Shown here piece by piece: positions 54,577-63,401 of a DNA stretch of 64,000 nt (position 1 is the stretch's first letter; the number at the start of each line of letters is the position of its first letter). This stretch comes from CBDFMR01 sp965249765. Lineage in GTDB: Bacteria; Bacteroidota; Bacteroidia; Chitinophagales; Saprospiraceae. Below the pieces are notes generated by a model. That model was not told where the DNA came from. It made no database searches and saw only the letters and a list, made by a program, of their open reading frames with translations. The stretch lies in NCBI GenBank assembly GCA_965249765.1, contig CBDFMR010000004.1:248001-312000 (forward strand), read 5' to 3'. A program made the position numbers and the translations under genes.

Positions 54577-54660
54577 AGTGTATTTATTTGAATTTATATT
54601 TTCAATTGTTTTTATTAAACCGTGTTCTTATTCTTATAGAACCCTTTGTATTTTGGTTAT

Positions 54661-55021
54661 AACATAAAGGATTGTATCAGAAGTTCACCCCAAAGAATAA
54701 GAAGGAGGGTGTCCAGAGGAGACAATCAGTAAGGTTAAATATACGAAATAAAGAATTTCTGATACAATTGAGTTGAACTTAGCCGCGACCTATGGGAGTT
54801 TGAAGGAAGACTTAGTAAGTTGAATAGAAATAAAGGATGAGGAGAGTGACGAAAAGGAATCAAAAAGGGATTGAATGAGAGTGAATGGAGAGACTTTAGA
54901 GCCTGATATAGGCGCTAAACAGGAGAAAGGAGCCCTTAAATGAAGATATTAAACAGGAGAAAGGAGCCCTTAAATGAAGATTATTGTACGGCACGAGCAT
55001 AGATTGCGTGGTTTGATATTA
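54661..55021 (+). repeat. IS91-type terminal repeat, copy a
   Basis: The 361-bp sequence recurs at 57841-58167. Near its outer edge ATTGTATCAGAA and TTCTGATACAAT face each other about 80 bp apart. Copy a has a 34-bp unit (AAACAGGAGAAAGGAGCCC and flanks) in tandem at 54914-54981, present once in copy b. It ends six bases from the transposase stop, so it is the 3' end of the IS91-type element. Confidence 0.8.
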
Positions 55022-55026
55022 GCAGA

Positions 55027-56215
55027 TCAAAAAAGGTTAGTAAAAGTCTCATGATGTGTTAAGAATTGATTGAGGTATGGATCACCCCTAGCATCAGGAA
55101 GTTCAGCCATTCTGATGAGTTTTCCAGTATTGCATATTGGGCAAGCGTCAAGATCAATCCCAAAAAGCTTTTGAAAATGATGGATCACATTGAAGGCTAA
55201 TTTCGGTTTTTTTTCTACGTTCCAGGAACAGGAGAATTTCGCTGATATATTTATTTTTAACCTTATTGGTTAAGAAACCGTAGTGTCTAATTTTAGCAAA
55301 GCCAGATGGAAGGACATGCATCAAAAACCTACGACAAAATTCGATAGGAGTAAGGGTCATGACCTTGTTAAGATTATCGTGATAATCATTGTACTGAAAG
55401 GAAACGCGTTGGTCAGATAGGTGATTTATTCTATGGTTAGTAATTGCGACGCGATGGGAGTAACGACCTAGATATTGGATGACATGTCGTGGTCCGGCGA
55501 AAGGTGTTTTTGCAAACACATTAAAAGAGGCCTTTTGAAGATTGGTTTTCAAAATACTCCATTGTGGGGCATCCCAATTAATAGTCTTTTCCTGAATTAC
55601 GCTAGCCAACATTTCAATATAATAACGACGAAATAAAGCACTCATCACTCGAACGGGAAGCAAGAACTTACGATGCTTTAAATATTTCCAGCGCATTAAA
55701 TCTGGAATATAACCACCACCAGGAATAATGCAATGTAAATGAGGGTGATAAGACAAATTTTGTCCCCAGGTATGTAGAAGTGCAATCATTCCCATTTTAG
55801 CGCCAAGCCACTTACGATCATTTCCCAGTGTCTGAATTGTTTTCCATGTAGCTTTAAAGATGATGCCATACATGATTTTTGGAAATGCCATGGTCATGGC
55901 ATTTAACTGATGAGGTAAAGTAAAAACGACGTGAAAATATCGCACGGGACGAACATCGGCTTGACGATCGAGTACCCACTGCTCACGTTTGGAATACTGA
56001 CACTTGGGACAATGCCGATTACGGCAAGAATTATATGAAATCTCTCGATGACTGCAATGAGAACAAACGGAAATATGTCCGCCAAGTACGCTTGTTCTGC
56101 GATGGATGATGTCTAGAGCCGCCTTTTGAACAGAGTAAGGGAGCTGATCAGATTGGTTCAATTGGGGATAGCCAATAGAAAGCACATCTGATACTTCCCA
56201 CTTAGGACGGGTCAC
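55027..56215 (-). pseudogene. IS91-family transposase, frameshifted near the C-terminus
   Basis: The HUH rolling-circle transposase has an N-terminal zinc cluster (CSHCSHREISYNSCRNRHCP), the HUH motif in YHPHLHCIIPGGG and the catalytic Tyr region YLGRYSHRVAITN. The frame ends at 55154, but a neighbouring frame continues with HHFQKLFGIDLDACPICNTG, the C-terminal CxxC finger, to a stop at 55027. The switch is at an eight-A run (55207-55214). Total length would be about 396 residues, normal for the family. The element also carries the truncated integrase gene just upstream. Confidence 0.88.
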
Positions 56216-56216
56216 T

Positions 56217-56687
56217 TTAGGTCAAGTTTAAATCATCGAGCGGACTTGTAATTTCATTCATACCTAGATTGGAAAGGTGGCAATAATGCAAGGTAGTTTT
56301 AATGGATTTATGTCCCCAAAGAGCCTGTATAAATCGTAAATCTATGCCTTTATCCATCATATGTGTGGCATAAGAATGTCTTAAGGTATGTGGAGTGGCA
56401 TTATTGGTAATCCCGCTACGAGTTAATGCTTTTTTTACAACGGCCCGCGCAGAAGACTGTGAATAGGGTTTAGACTTATCCATTCCAGGAAACAAAAAAG
56501 ATGCAGGGCGATATTGTATAAAGTAAGCTCTGAGATTGGTTAACAATAATTCTGATAGGGTCACTTCACGATCCTTGTGACCTTTGGCGTTGCGCACAAT
56601 GATGCGCATGCGAGCAGAATCAATACCTCCTATACGTAAAACACAAGCCTCCCTGACCCTTAATCCTGCCGAATAAATAGTCATCAA
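56217..56687 (-). pseudogene. Tyrosine recombinase, N-terminally truncated, IS91-associated
   Basis: The 156 residues correspond to the catalytic half of a phage-type integrase. Arg is in SAGLRVREACVL, and the HxLRHSYATH motif is HTLRHSYATHMMDKG. The second conserved His is in ALWGHKSIKTT, and the nucleophilic Tyr is in TLHYCHLS. The N-terminal DNA-binding domain is missing; the frame begins at the first motif. Such integrases commonly precede the transposase in this IS91 subgroup, and the stop lies one base before the transposase start. Confidence 0.88.
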
Positions 56688-56825
56688 CCTATATTCTAAT
56701 TATAATTTGCATGGTCGCCAACTGCGACAGCAACAACCTATGTCTAAAAAGAAGGAAATCAGCTCATTTTATCAATTTCAGATCAGAATTCCAATTGTCA
56801 TGCTTATAGAATCTATCATCACAAT

Positions 56826-57008
56826 CTATACACTATCCAAATTCACTGGGTATTTCTTATTCTTATAGCTTATAGTCAATAATCCAATACCCATAGCCCG
56901 CAGTGCTTCCTGCTCGGAACCGCTATGTTCAACACAGTCCGAAAATAGGTCTCCGACACAATCTTCAGCCTTTATTGCTGGCAACAGTTTATTTTTTATA
57001 AACACCAC
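56826..57008 (-). CDS. Small hypothetical protein after the methyltransferase
   Basis: A 60-residue frame overlaps the methyltransferase 3' end by 20 bp. It contains AIKAEDCVGDLFSDCVEHSG and ends YKNKKYPVNLDSV. Composition is plausible for a real protein and spacing suggests coupling, but it is short and unrecognised, and may be a remnant. Confidence 0.35.
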   Translation of the reverse strand: MVFIKNKLLPAIKAEDCVGDLFSDCVEHSGSEQEALRAMGIGLLTISYKNKKYPVNLDSV

Positions 57009-57813
57009 TTTTCAGTTCTAATTCACCACTTTTCAGGTGTCCTAGAAGGTTCATTAGTTTTGGCTTGGTAGTTTCACCCATAAGTACGTTTAATCCCATT
57101 TTTGGAGGACCAAACTCTTTCAGTTTAGCTACGAGGGCATCGAAAAATTCAATTCCAGCCTGGGTTTGGTCCTTGGATTGCTCTTTAGTTAAACCAAATT
57201 GCGTTAAAACAGCATCCATGTCTGTTTCTTTGAAAAGGAAACTCATGTCTGATGTACTTGCCCATGGCATAGGATAATTAACTTCTCCATTTCCTTTTAT
57301 CAAGATGTCATAATAAAGAAAATGTCCTCCTGGTTTAAGAACTCGACTTATTTCTGAATAAAGTTTTTCCTTATCCGGAATGTTCATTTGAACATGTTGC
57401 GTCCAGACCACATCAAAGGTATTATCGTCAAATGGAAGGCTTGTAGCATCTCCTTGAACAAATGAAGTCTTACTATCTAACTTTACGAGTTTAGAAAGTT
57501 CCTTTGCCGTTCTTACATATTCGTTACTAAGATCTATTCCTGTAGCTTGACAATTATATTCGTCAGCAAGCATTCGACATGGGCCCCCAAGTCCACACCC
57601 TACATCCAAAACTGTTGCACCTTCTAGATTTATGCTTTCAGCAAGTTCTTTCGATACAGCCGCTCCTCTTACATGAAACTCGTCAGCACCAGCAATGTCA
57701 GATCTTTTTACCTCATTAAGATCAATGTCTTGCTCTTTGAGACGATTAACAATGTCTTCATAAAGCTCTTCCTTGAGGTAGTGATTTTCTATATTTTGAT
57801 TTAAGTTTTCCAT
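56989..57813 (-). CDS. Class I SAM-dependent methyltransferase (small-molecule type)
   Basis: The 274-residue enzyme has the Rossmann SAM-binding motif I VLDVGCGLGGPCRML, acidic motif II (ATGIDLSNEYV), motif IV (DVVWTQHVQMNIPDKEKLY) and a post-motif RVLKPGGHFLYYD. This set is typical of sarcosine/dimethylglycine, phospholipid or ubiquinone-like methyltransferases; the substrate is unknown. It is flanked upstream by an IS91 end repeat (copy b) starting 28 bp from its ATG and downstream by IS91 genes, so it looks like cargo captured between two IS91-type ends. Confidence 0.85.
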   Translation of the reverse strand: MENLNQNIENHYLKEELYEDIVNRLKEQDIDLNEVKRSDIAGADEFHVRGAAVSKELAESINLEGATVLDVGCGLGGPCRMLADEYNCQATGIDLSNEYVRTAKELSKLVKLDSKTSFVQGDATSLPFDDNTFDVVWTQHVQMNIPDKEKLYSEISRVLKPGGHFLYYDILIKGNGEVNYPMPWASTSDMSFLFKETDMDAVLTQFGLTKEQSKDQTQAGIEFFDALVAKLKEFGPPKMGLNVLMGETTKPKLMNLLGHLKSGELELKSGVYKK

Positions 57814-57840
57814 TCTGTTTGATTTTGGTTTATTGTTGCC

Positions 57841-58167
57841 AACATAAAGGATTGTATCAGAAGTTCACGCCAAAGAATAAGAAGGTAGGGTGACCAGAGG
57901 AGACAATCAGTAAGGTTAAATATACGAAATGAAGAATTTCTGATACAATTAAGTTGAACTTAGCCGCGACCTATGGGAGTTTGAAGGAAGACTTAGTAAG
58001 TTGAATAGGAATAAAGGACGAGGAGAGTGAGGAAAAGGAATCAAAAAGGGATTCAACGAGAGTGAATGGAGAGACTTTAGAGCCTGATATAGGCGCAAAC
58101 AGGAGAAAGGAGCCATTAAATGAAGATTATTGTACGGCACGAGCATAGATTGAGTGGTTTGATATTA
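57841..58167 (+). repeat. IS91-type terminal repeat, copy b
   Basis: It matches 54661-55021 in the same orientation, with scattered substitutions and only one copy of the 34-bp unit. No transposase adjoins it. It probably marks a former insertion or a one-ended rolling-circle event that trapped the methyltransferase gene. Confidence 0.8.
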
Positions 58168-58340
58168 TTAACCCGACGGCTACATAAGGGAATGTTTAAG
58201 CTGCATAATTAATGCTTTTATGCTGGGAATATTTTTTAATCCTACTTGGTGTTTTCTGAAGTTTTCTCATATGACTGGTCATGTTCTTTTTAAGCGCCTC
58301 TTGGTTTTTGGGAGATGGCTTTTCGGATAGGGCCACAAGC

Positions 58341-59662
58341 GTCCAAAATAAAATAAAAAGACATGGAGGTTTTCCCTAAACTTAGGGGTGCACAAACCAT
58401 AATCCATGTCTAGGATAAAAATAAGTCTTTTCTCACAACTTTTAGCACTAATAGATCGGACAATAATAAGCAAGGCAGTAAGAGAGCACGGCACAGATAA
58501 GTATAGTAAGGGGATCGATAGCTGGACACATCTAGTGTCGATGATATATATCAACTATCAGGGTCAACATCTCTCAGAGACATATCCCACGGACTACGAA
58601 GTGCCACAGGCAACCTCAACCACATGGGAGTGACAAAGGCACCGTGTAAGTCATCACTGAGTTACACCAATAAGCATCGCAGTTATAAGGTGTTTGAGGA
58701 TATATACTTCAGTCTTTTAGATAGATTGGAACCATCCATATACAGACGACGTCAGTATGCACGCCGGCTCAAACGAAAGATATTCATCATGGATGCCAGT
58801 ATTATACCCTTGTGCTTGTCTGTATTTGATTGGGCTAAGTTTCGTACAAAGAAGGGTGCCTTAAAGCTACATGCAGTACTTGACTATGACTCAGGATTAC
58901 CTGTTATGCTGTGATGACTGACGGCAAGACCCATGAGATCAACATAGTCAAAGACACTGTATTCCCTTCAGGCTCAGTACTTGTGGTGGATCGAGCCTAT
59001 GTAGACTACGAGTGGTTGTTTAATTTGGACAGCACAGGGGTGTTTTTCGTTACTCGCCTCAAGTCCAATGCTGATATAGAGCTTGTAGAGCAGTTCTTGA
59101 CCAATGATAAGCACGATCACATCCTCAGTGATGAAGATGTCCATCTCATGGGGCATTCCACAGCCAAGAAGTATCCCAAACGACTTAGGATAGTCAAGGT
59201 CTATGACAAGCTAAACGATAAGGAGCTTGTTTTGCTCACCAATCATTTGTCTTGGACAGCAGATACGATTTCTCAACTTTACAAGGCCAGATGGGATGTG
59301 GAGGTGTTTTTCAAGCACCTCAAACAGTTATTCAGAGTGAGAACTTTTGTCGGAACCTCAGCCGACGCTGTACGTATTCAAATGTGGTGCTCTATGATGG
59401 CTATATTTCTGGTCCACTATCTCAAAGCAAAAGCTAAATTCAAATGGCATCTATCTAATCTAATTACATTTTTAAGAATTAACCTATTTGTAAAAATTGA
59501 CCTCTGGAATTGGATCAATGAGCCTATTATTGTAAAACCAAATCCGCCCCCTCTAAATACGCTATTTAGCAGTTATGAGCTTTGATTTCGAAATAGATCA
59601 TCCTCAGAGCTTAACTGACTCATTATGAATGATTATTTTTAGGATTCCAATTTATTTTGGAC
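58341..59662 (+). mobile_element. IS4-family insertion sequence, 1.3 kb
   Basis: GTCCAAAATAAA at 58341-58352 is matched by its inverse TTTATTTTGGAC at 59651-59662, giving 12-bp inverted ends and a normal IS4-type length. The transposase fills the interior in three frames. I see no matching target duplication outside the ends. Confidence 0.8.
58406..59585 (+). pseudogene. IS4-family transposase split by two frameshifts
   Basis: The DDE enzyme is readable in three consecutive frames. The start (RIKISLFSQLLALIDR) runs to about 58565, the next frame (LRDISHGLRSATGNLNHMGV) contains the first catalytic Asp in KIFIMDASIIPL, and the third from 58911 has the second Asp in VLVVDRAYVDYEW and the Glu in YKARWDVEVFFKHLKQ. 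The shifts are near 58566 and 58911. All three catalytic residues survive, so the inactivation is recent. Confidence 0.85.
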
Positions 59663-59797
59663 AGGTGTGAAGATTAGAAATTCATTAGTTTCTTAAGGAA
59701 TGTCGAGCAACATGTCTTTTTAAATAAGATAGGTTGTCTGTAACTTGGATTATGAGAAAGACATAACATGAAGTCTAATTGTCTTAATTTTGTCACC

Positions 59798-60394
59798 ATG
59801 GTATATTCATTTAAAGGCTTTACACCGATTGTTGATCCATCGTCATTTATACATCCATTGGCAGCTGTCACAGGAAATGTTCTCATTGGGAAAAATGTGT
59901 ACATAGGTCCGGGAGCGGCATTACGAGGAGATTGGGGAGGCATAGTAATAAAGGGTGGATGTAATGTTCAGGAGAATTGTACAATACACATGTTTCCTGG
60001 CACCAAAGTTATTCTTGAAGAATCAGCACATATTGGTCACGGTGCTATTATTCATGGAGCACATATTGGACGCAACTCCCTTATAGGAATGAATGCTGTG
60101 ATTATGGATAATGTAAAAATAGGGGAGGAGTGTATCGTAGGAGCCCTGACATTTGTCAAGGCCAATGAAGTAATTCTTCGACGAAGTTTGGTGGTCGGCA
60201 ACCCTGCCAAACTAATCAAGAAAGTATCTGATGAGATGATTGAATGGAAAACGAAGGGTACTCGCTTGTATCAATCACTACCTAGAGAGTGCAGAGAGAG
60301 TCTACATGAAACGGAGCCACTTACAGAAACGCCAGATAAGATGCCTAAGCAGGATAGTCTCTATAAGACATGGGAGGAGATAAAAAGGTCGTAA
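59798..60394 (+). CDS. paaY: PaaY-like hexapeptide-repeat thioesterase/carbonic anhydrase-fold protein
   Basis: The 198-residue protein is a left-handed beta helix built from hexapeptide repeats (VTGNVLIGKNVYIGPGAALR, NCTIHMFPGTKVILEE, SAHIGHGAIIHGAHIG). The three His metal ligands of the gamma-carbonic anhydrase family sit in IHMFPG and HIGHGAIIH. PaaY proteins hydrolyse dead-end CoA thioesters in phenylacetate breakdown, and paaZ across the island supports this assignment over CaiE. ATG at 59798 gives the standard start VYSFKGFTPIVDP; an upstream in-frame ATG at 59768 adds ten residues and is less likely. Confidence 0.85.
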   Translation: MVYSFKGFTPIVDPSSFIHPLAAVTGNVLIGKNVYIGPGAALRGDWGGIVIKGGCNVQENCTIHMFPGTKVILEESAHIGHGAIIHGAHIGRNSLIGMNAVIMDNVKIGEECIVGALTFVKANEVILRRSLVVGNPAKLIKKVSDEMIEWKTKGTRLYQSLPRECRESLHETEPLTETPDKMPKQDSLYKTWEEIKRS

Positions 60395-60396
60395 AA

Positions 60397-61230
60397 CTAC
60401 CTCCCTTTATATTTCTCTATTGCCTCCCTTATCGTTTCTGTCCTATTGGCATGACTGGGGTGTGTGCTTTGAAACTCAGGTGGTTTGTTTCCCCCAGATG
60501 CCTGCTCAAGAATATCCATTACCTGTACCAATGCTTCAGGATCATAGCCAGCTTCAATCATAAGTCTTACCCCGAAGTCATCTGACTCAAGTTCCTGGTC
60601 ACGACCATATTTCATGTTGATCAAGTTTCCTATCATTTGAGCAGCTTGAGCTGTGTTGTAATCCCCAGAAGCGATTACAGCCGCACCGGTCAGACCTTGG
60701 GTCAGTTCCATTTTGGCCATGCGTTCCGCGCCATGTCTATGAATGACGTGTCCTATCTCATGACCCAGAACACCTGCTAGCTGGTCTTCATTGTCTAGTC
60801 GTGCGAATAGTGCCGCCGTGATAAAAACCTGACCACCTGGTAAGGCAAAGGCATTGACAACCTGTTCATCGGAAAGTAAGTGAAAGTCGTATTGATAATT
60901 GGATTGACGAGCTATGGTGCTTTTTACCAGTCGTTGCCCGACCTGATCGACAAAATCTTGTGCTCGTTGGTCGGCATGAAGCCCTCCATGTTGCTGTGCC
61001 ATTTGGGGAGCAGACTGCACACCCAAGGCAATTTCTTGTTCAGCTGTTAAGGTAACATGCTGTACTTCTCCGGTGATTGGGTTTTCTTGTGATTGAGAGA
61101 AATATTTAAATACAGCAAATGCTGCCAATAGTAATCCTATAAGTAATGTGCCCTTAATTCCACCTCCTCGCCTTCTGCCACCACCTTGTTGTCCATAGGG
61201 ATCATTTTGAGGTACTCTTCTTCCAAACAT
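60397..61230 (-). CDS. M48-family zinc metallopeptidase
   Basis: The 277-residue protein has an N-terminal Gly/Arg-rich cytosolic piece, one transmembrane helix (LLIGLLLAAFAVFKYF, about 29-45) and an M48 peptidase domain. The zinc motif HEIGH is in GVLGHEIGHVIHRHGAERM, and the third ligand Glu is in RDQELESDDFGVRLM. It resembles the periplasm- or membrane-facing BepA/LoiP/YcaL-like quality-control proteases. It ends 2 bp from the convergent paaY stop. Confidence 0.92.
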   Translation of the reverse strand: MFGRRVPQNDPYGQQGGGRRRGGGIKGTLLIGLLLAAFAVFKYFSQSQENPITGEVQHVTLTAEQEIALGVQSAPQMAQQHGGLHADQRAQDFVDQVGQRLVKSTIARQSNYQYDFHLLSDEQVVNAFALPGGQVFITAALFARLDNEDQLAGVLGHEIGHVIHRHGAERMAKMELTQGLTGAAVIASGDYNTAQAAQMIGNLINMKYGRDQELESDDFGVRLMIEAGYDPEALVQVMDILEQASGGNKPPEFQSTHPSHANRTETIREAIEKYKGR

Positions 61231-61496
61231 ATTGTTATTTTTTAGACTATAGATTAAAGATGTTAGACCTTAGATTGCAACATCTCAATAGAATATATAA
61301 GTCCTGTTAATTCAATTTTTATACGCTATACGCCGTTTGCTATACACATGAATAGTTTTCAATTCCTCAATTCTTCATCACTTCGATTTCTTCACTACAC
61401 CCACTACACCTTCTAAACAACGAAACGTTCTAAACACTTAAACATATAATATCTCCTAAACCCATTCGCCCATTTTCAATTCCTCAAATTTTCAAA
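61231..61496. other. Gene-free AT-rich spacer
   Basis: There is no coding frame or hairpin of note. TTTTCAATTCCTCAA occurs at 61356-61370 and again at 61473-61487. It probably holds the M48 gene promoter and the end of the ABC-transporter transcript. Confidence 0.5.
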
Positions 61497-62303
61497 TCAT
61501 TTCATCTCCGACACCGACACCATTTTATCCTCAACCAAATGAACCAACTCCGTATAATGAGGATCACGCTTAATATTGCGATCTCTTTCTATAGGTAGAT
61601 CCACATGTATATGCTCTACAAATCTAGATGGAGCCGACTTCATGATATAGATGTCATCTCCCAAATATACAGCCTCCGAAATGTCATGGGTCACAAATAC
61701 GATCGTCGATTGGAACTTATTCCAGATAGATACTAGGAGATCCTGAACCTGTAGTCGCGTTTTAATATCCAATGCACCGAATGGTTCGTCCATCAACAAG
61801 ATATCGGGATTAGCCAATAAGCTTCTTGCGATTGCCACCCTCTGCAACTGTCCTCCTGAGAGAGTAGGGTACTGCGCAAATTTTCCTTCATGACCCTCGA
61901 GTCCTACCATCTTGATGAGGTACATTGCACGCTCGTCTCTTTCCTTTTTCTTCACTCCTTGATACCTTAGAGCTAGTCCTACATTATCAAGGACGGTCAT
62001 CCAAGGCAGACTAGAATATTGCTGAAAAACCATACTGATTCTCTGGTTCTTATCTATGGGTTTCCCCTTGATTATCACTTCTCCTTCTGTCGGCTTTTGG
62101 AGACCAGCCATATACCTGAGTAGGGTGGACTTACCACAACCAGACATACCCAGGATTACTACAAACTGACCCTGTGCTGGCTTGTCTTCCACCAAAAATT
62201 CTAAGTCTTTGATTATCCAATTCTGACCACCATCGTATGACTGTCCTACATTACGAAGCTCGATGATATTGTCATATGATACCTGATCTTGAAACTTAAC
62301 CAT
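61497..62303 (-). CDS. ABC transporter ATP-binding protein, nitrate/sulfonate/taurine type
   Basis: The 268-residue ATPase has Walker A in ILGMSGCGKSTLLRYMAG, the Q-loop FQQYSSLPWMTV, the signature LSGGQLQRVAIARSLL and Walker B ILLMDEPFGALD with a downstream switch His (VFVTHDISEAVYLG). The sequence pattern is that of the SsuB/TauB/NrtD group. It powers the adjoining permease, and its start overlaps the permease stop by 8 bp. The substrate is undetermined. Confidence 0.93.
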   Translation of the reverse strand: MVKFQDQVSYDNIIELRNVGQSYDGGQNWIIKDLEFLVEDKPAQGQFVVILGMSGCGKSTLLRYMAGLQKPTEGEVIIKGKPIDKNQRISMVFQQYSSLPWMTVLDNVGLALRYQGVKKKERDERAMYLIKMVGLEGHEGKFAQYPTLSGGQLQRVAIARSLLANPDILLMDEPFGALDIKTRLQVQDLLVSIWNKFQSTIVFVTHDISEAVYLGDDIYIMKSAPSRFVEHIHVDLPIERDRNIKRDPHYTELVHLVEDKMVSVSEMK

Positions 62304-63351
62304 GCGCTACTTTTTTCTTCGTCATGAAACAATAGACCAAATATGATATGATGGAAAGGGCAATAAAGTGAATTACCCATACCGTGTCATCAAAGAGGTA
62401 ACTCAAGGGCTTTATTCCACCCAAGAAATTGAATAGTTCGTTGGCTGCTAGTAATGCGTAGACCAGTAGGAAAGCCCATACCAGAGCTTGCATGCCAAAG
62501 TCCCAGATGGTCTCGACGATTCCTTGCTCTTTAAGCTTGTCAGAGTATTGATCCTTGATTTGATATTTATGAGGAAAAAATTTCTTATCCAGATAAACAA
62601 ATATTCTGTCCTGTAACAAACCAAATAGAATAAATACTAGCAGTATGGCAAACGTCTTATCCGGCCTTCCCATTCTTTGTCCTACTTTATAGACCAAAGA
62701 CCCTAAACCACCTTGATCGCCTATTTGCTCAGCGACGATGATGTATGTCCATGAGATTGCTGTGAGAACTCTGATATCGTCAGATAATCTCGACATGACA
62801 GAGGGGAAATACACGGTCTTTATTGTCTGCCAGTCCGATGCACCTAGAGTGTATACGGTCTTTAAATAAACATCTTGCACTTCTCTTACCCTCTGAATGA
62901 TGATCGGAACTAGGTAAATCATGATACCAAATGCCAGGAAATTTATTTTTATTGAACTCTCTATACCAAAAGCAGCGATGAAAACTGAAGTTACAGCAGT
63001 GAGGGGAATAAAACGAAATGCGTTGACTTGAGCGTCAAAGGTTGCATTGAATAATGGATAAAGGGCAATAATGAAACCTATCGGTACGGATAAAAGTAAA
63101 GCCTTGATATAGCCTCCAAAGTTGAATCCCAATGACAAGCACAAGTTTTTAAAAAACTTATTATTGGCTATGAGATCCTGGTATGCTCCTGGAATACGTG
63201 AAGGTTTAGGAAGGATACCTGATTCTACCGATGGATCCTCGCCTAGAGTGACTAGATACCATAATAGTAATGTCAAGAGGAATCCTATAATTCCAAAGAT
63301 CAATCTTTGTTGACCAGTAACAGGTCCCCTCAATTTGAACATCCAATTCAC
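62296..63351 (-). CDS. ABC transporter permease, nitrate/sulfonate/taurine type
   Basis: The 351-residue permease has an N-terminal helix, a BPD_transp_1 core of about five helices with the coupling loop around YTLGASDWQTIKTVYFPSVM (the EAA-like loop) and WTYIIVAEQIG. An unusual C-terminal extension carries two more helices (ALVWAFLLVYALLAA and VIHFIALSIISYLVY). It sits between the substrate-binding/OmpA gene and the ATPase gene in one operon. Confidence 0.9.
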   Translation of the reverse strand: MNWMFKLRGPVTGQQRLIFGIIGFLLTLLLWYLVTLGEDPSVESGILPKPSRIPGAYQDLIANNKFFKNLCLSLGFNFGGYIKALLLSVPIGFIIALYPLFNATFDAQVNAFRFIPLTAVTSVFIAAFGIESSIKINFLAFGIMIYLVPIIIQRVREVQDVYLKTVYTLGASDWQTIKTVYFPSVMSRLSDDIRVLTAISWTYIIVAEQIGDQGGLGSLVYKVGQRMGRPDKTFAILLVFILFGLLQDRIFVYLDKKFFPHKYQIKDQYSDKLKEQGIVETIWDFGMQALVWAFLLVYALLAANELFNFLGGIKPLSYLFDDTVWVIHFIALSIISYLVYCFMTKKKVAHG

Positions 63352-63401
63352 TTACTCAAAGTTTCATGTGACGAGCGTATGATATTATCCTGACTCAATG
63401 G

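Noticed and set aside
57949..58146. A Leu/Ser/Pro-rich minus-strand frame in the IS91 end repeat
   Set aside because: It is interrupted in the sister repeat at 54661 and has no recognisable feature.
61340..61490. Repeats TTTTCAATTCCTCAA as a possible CRISPR or iteron array
   Set aside because: Only two copies 117 bp apart, with no regular spacers and no cas or replication genes nearby.
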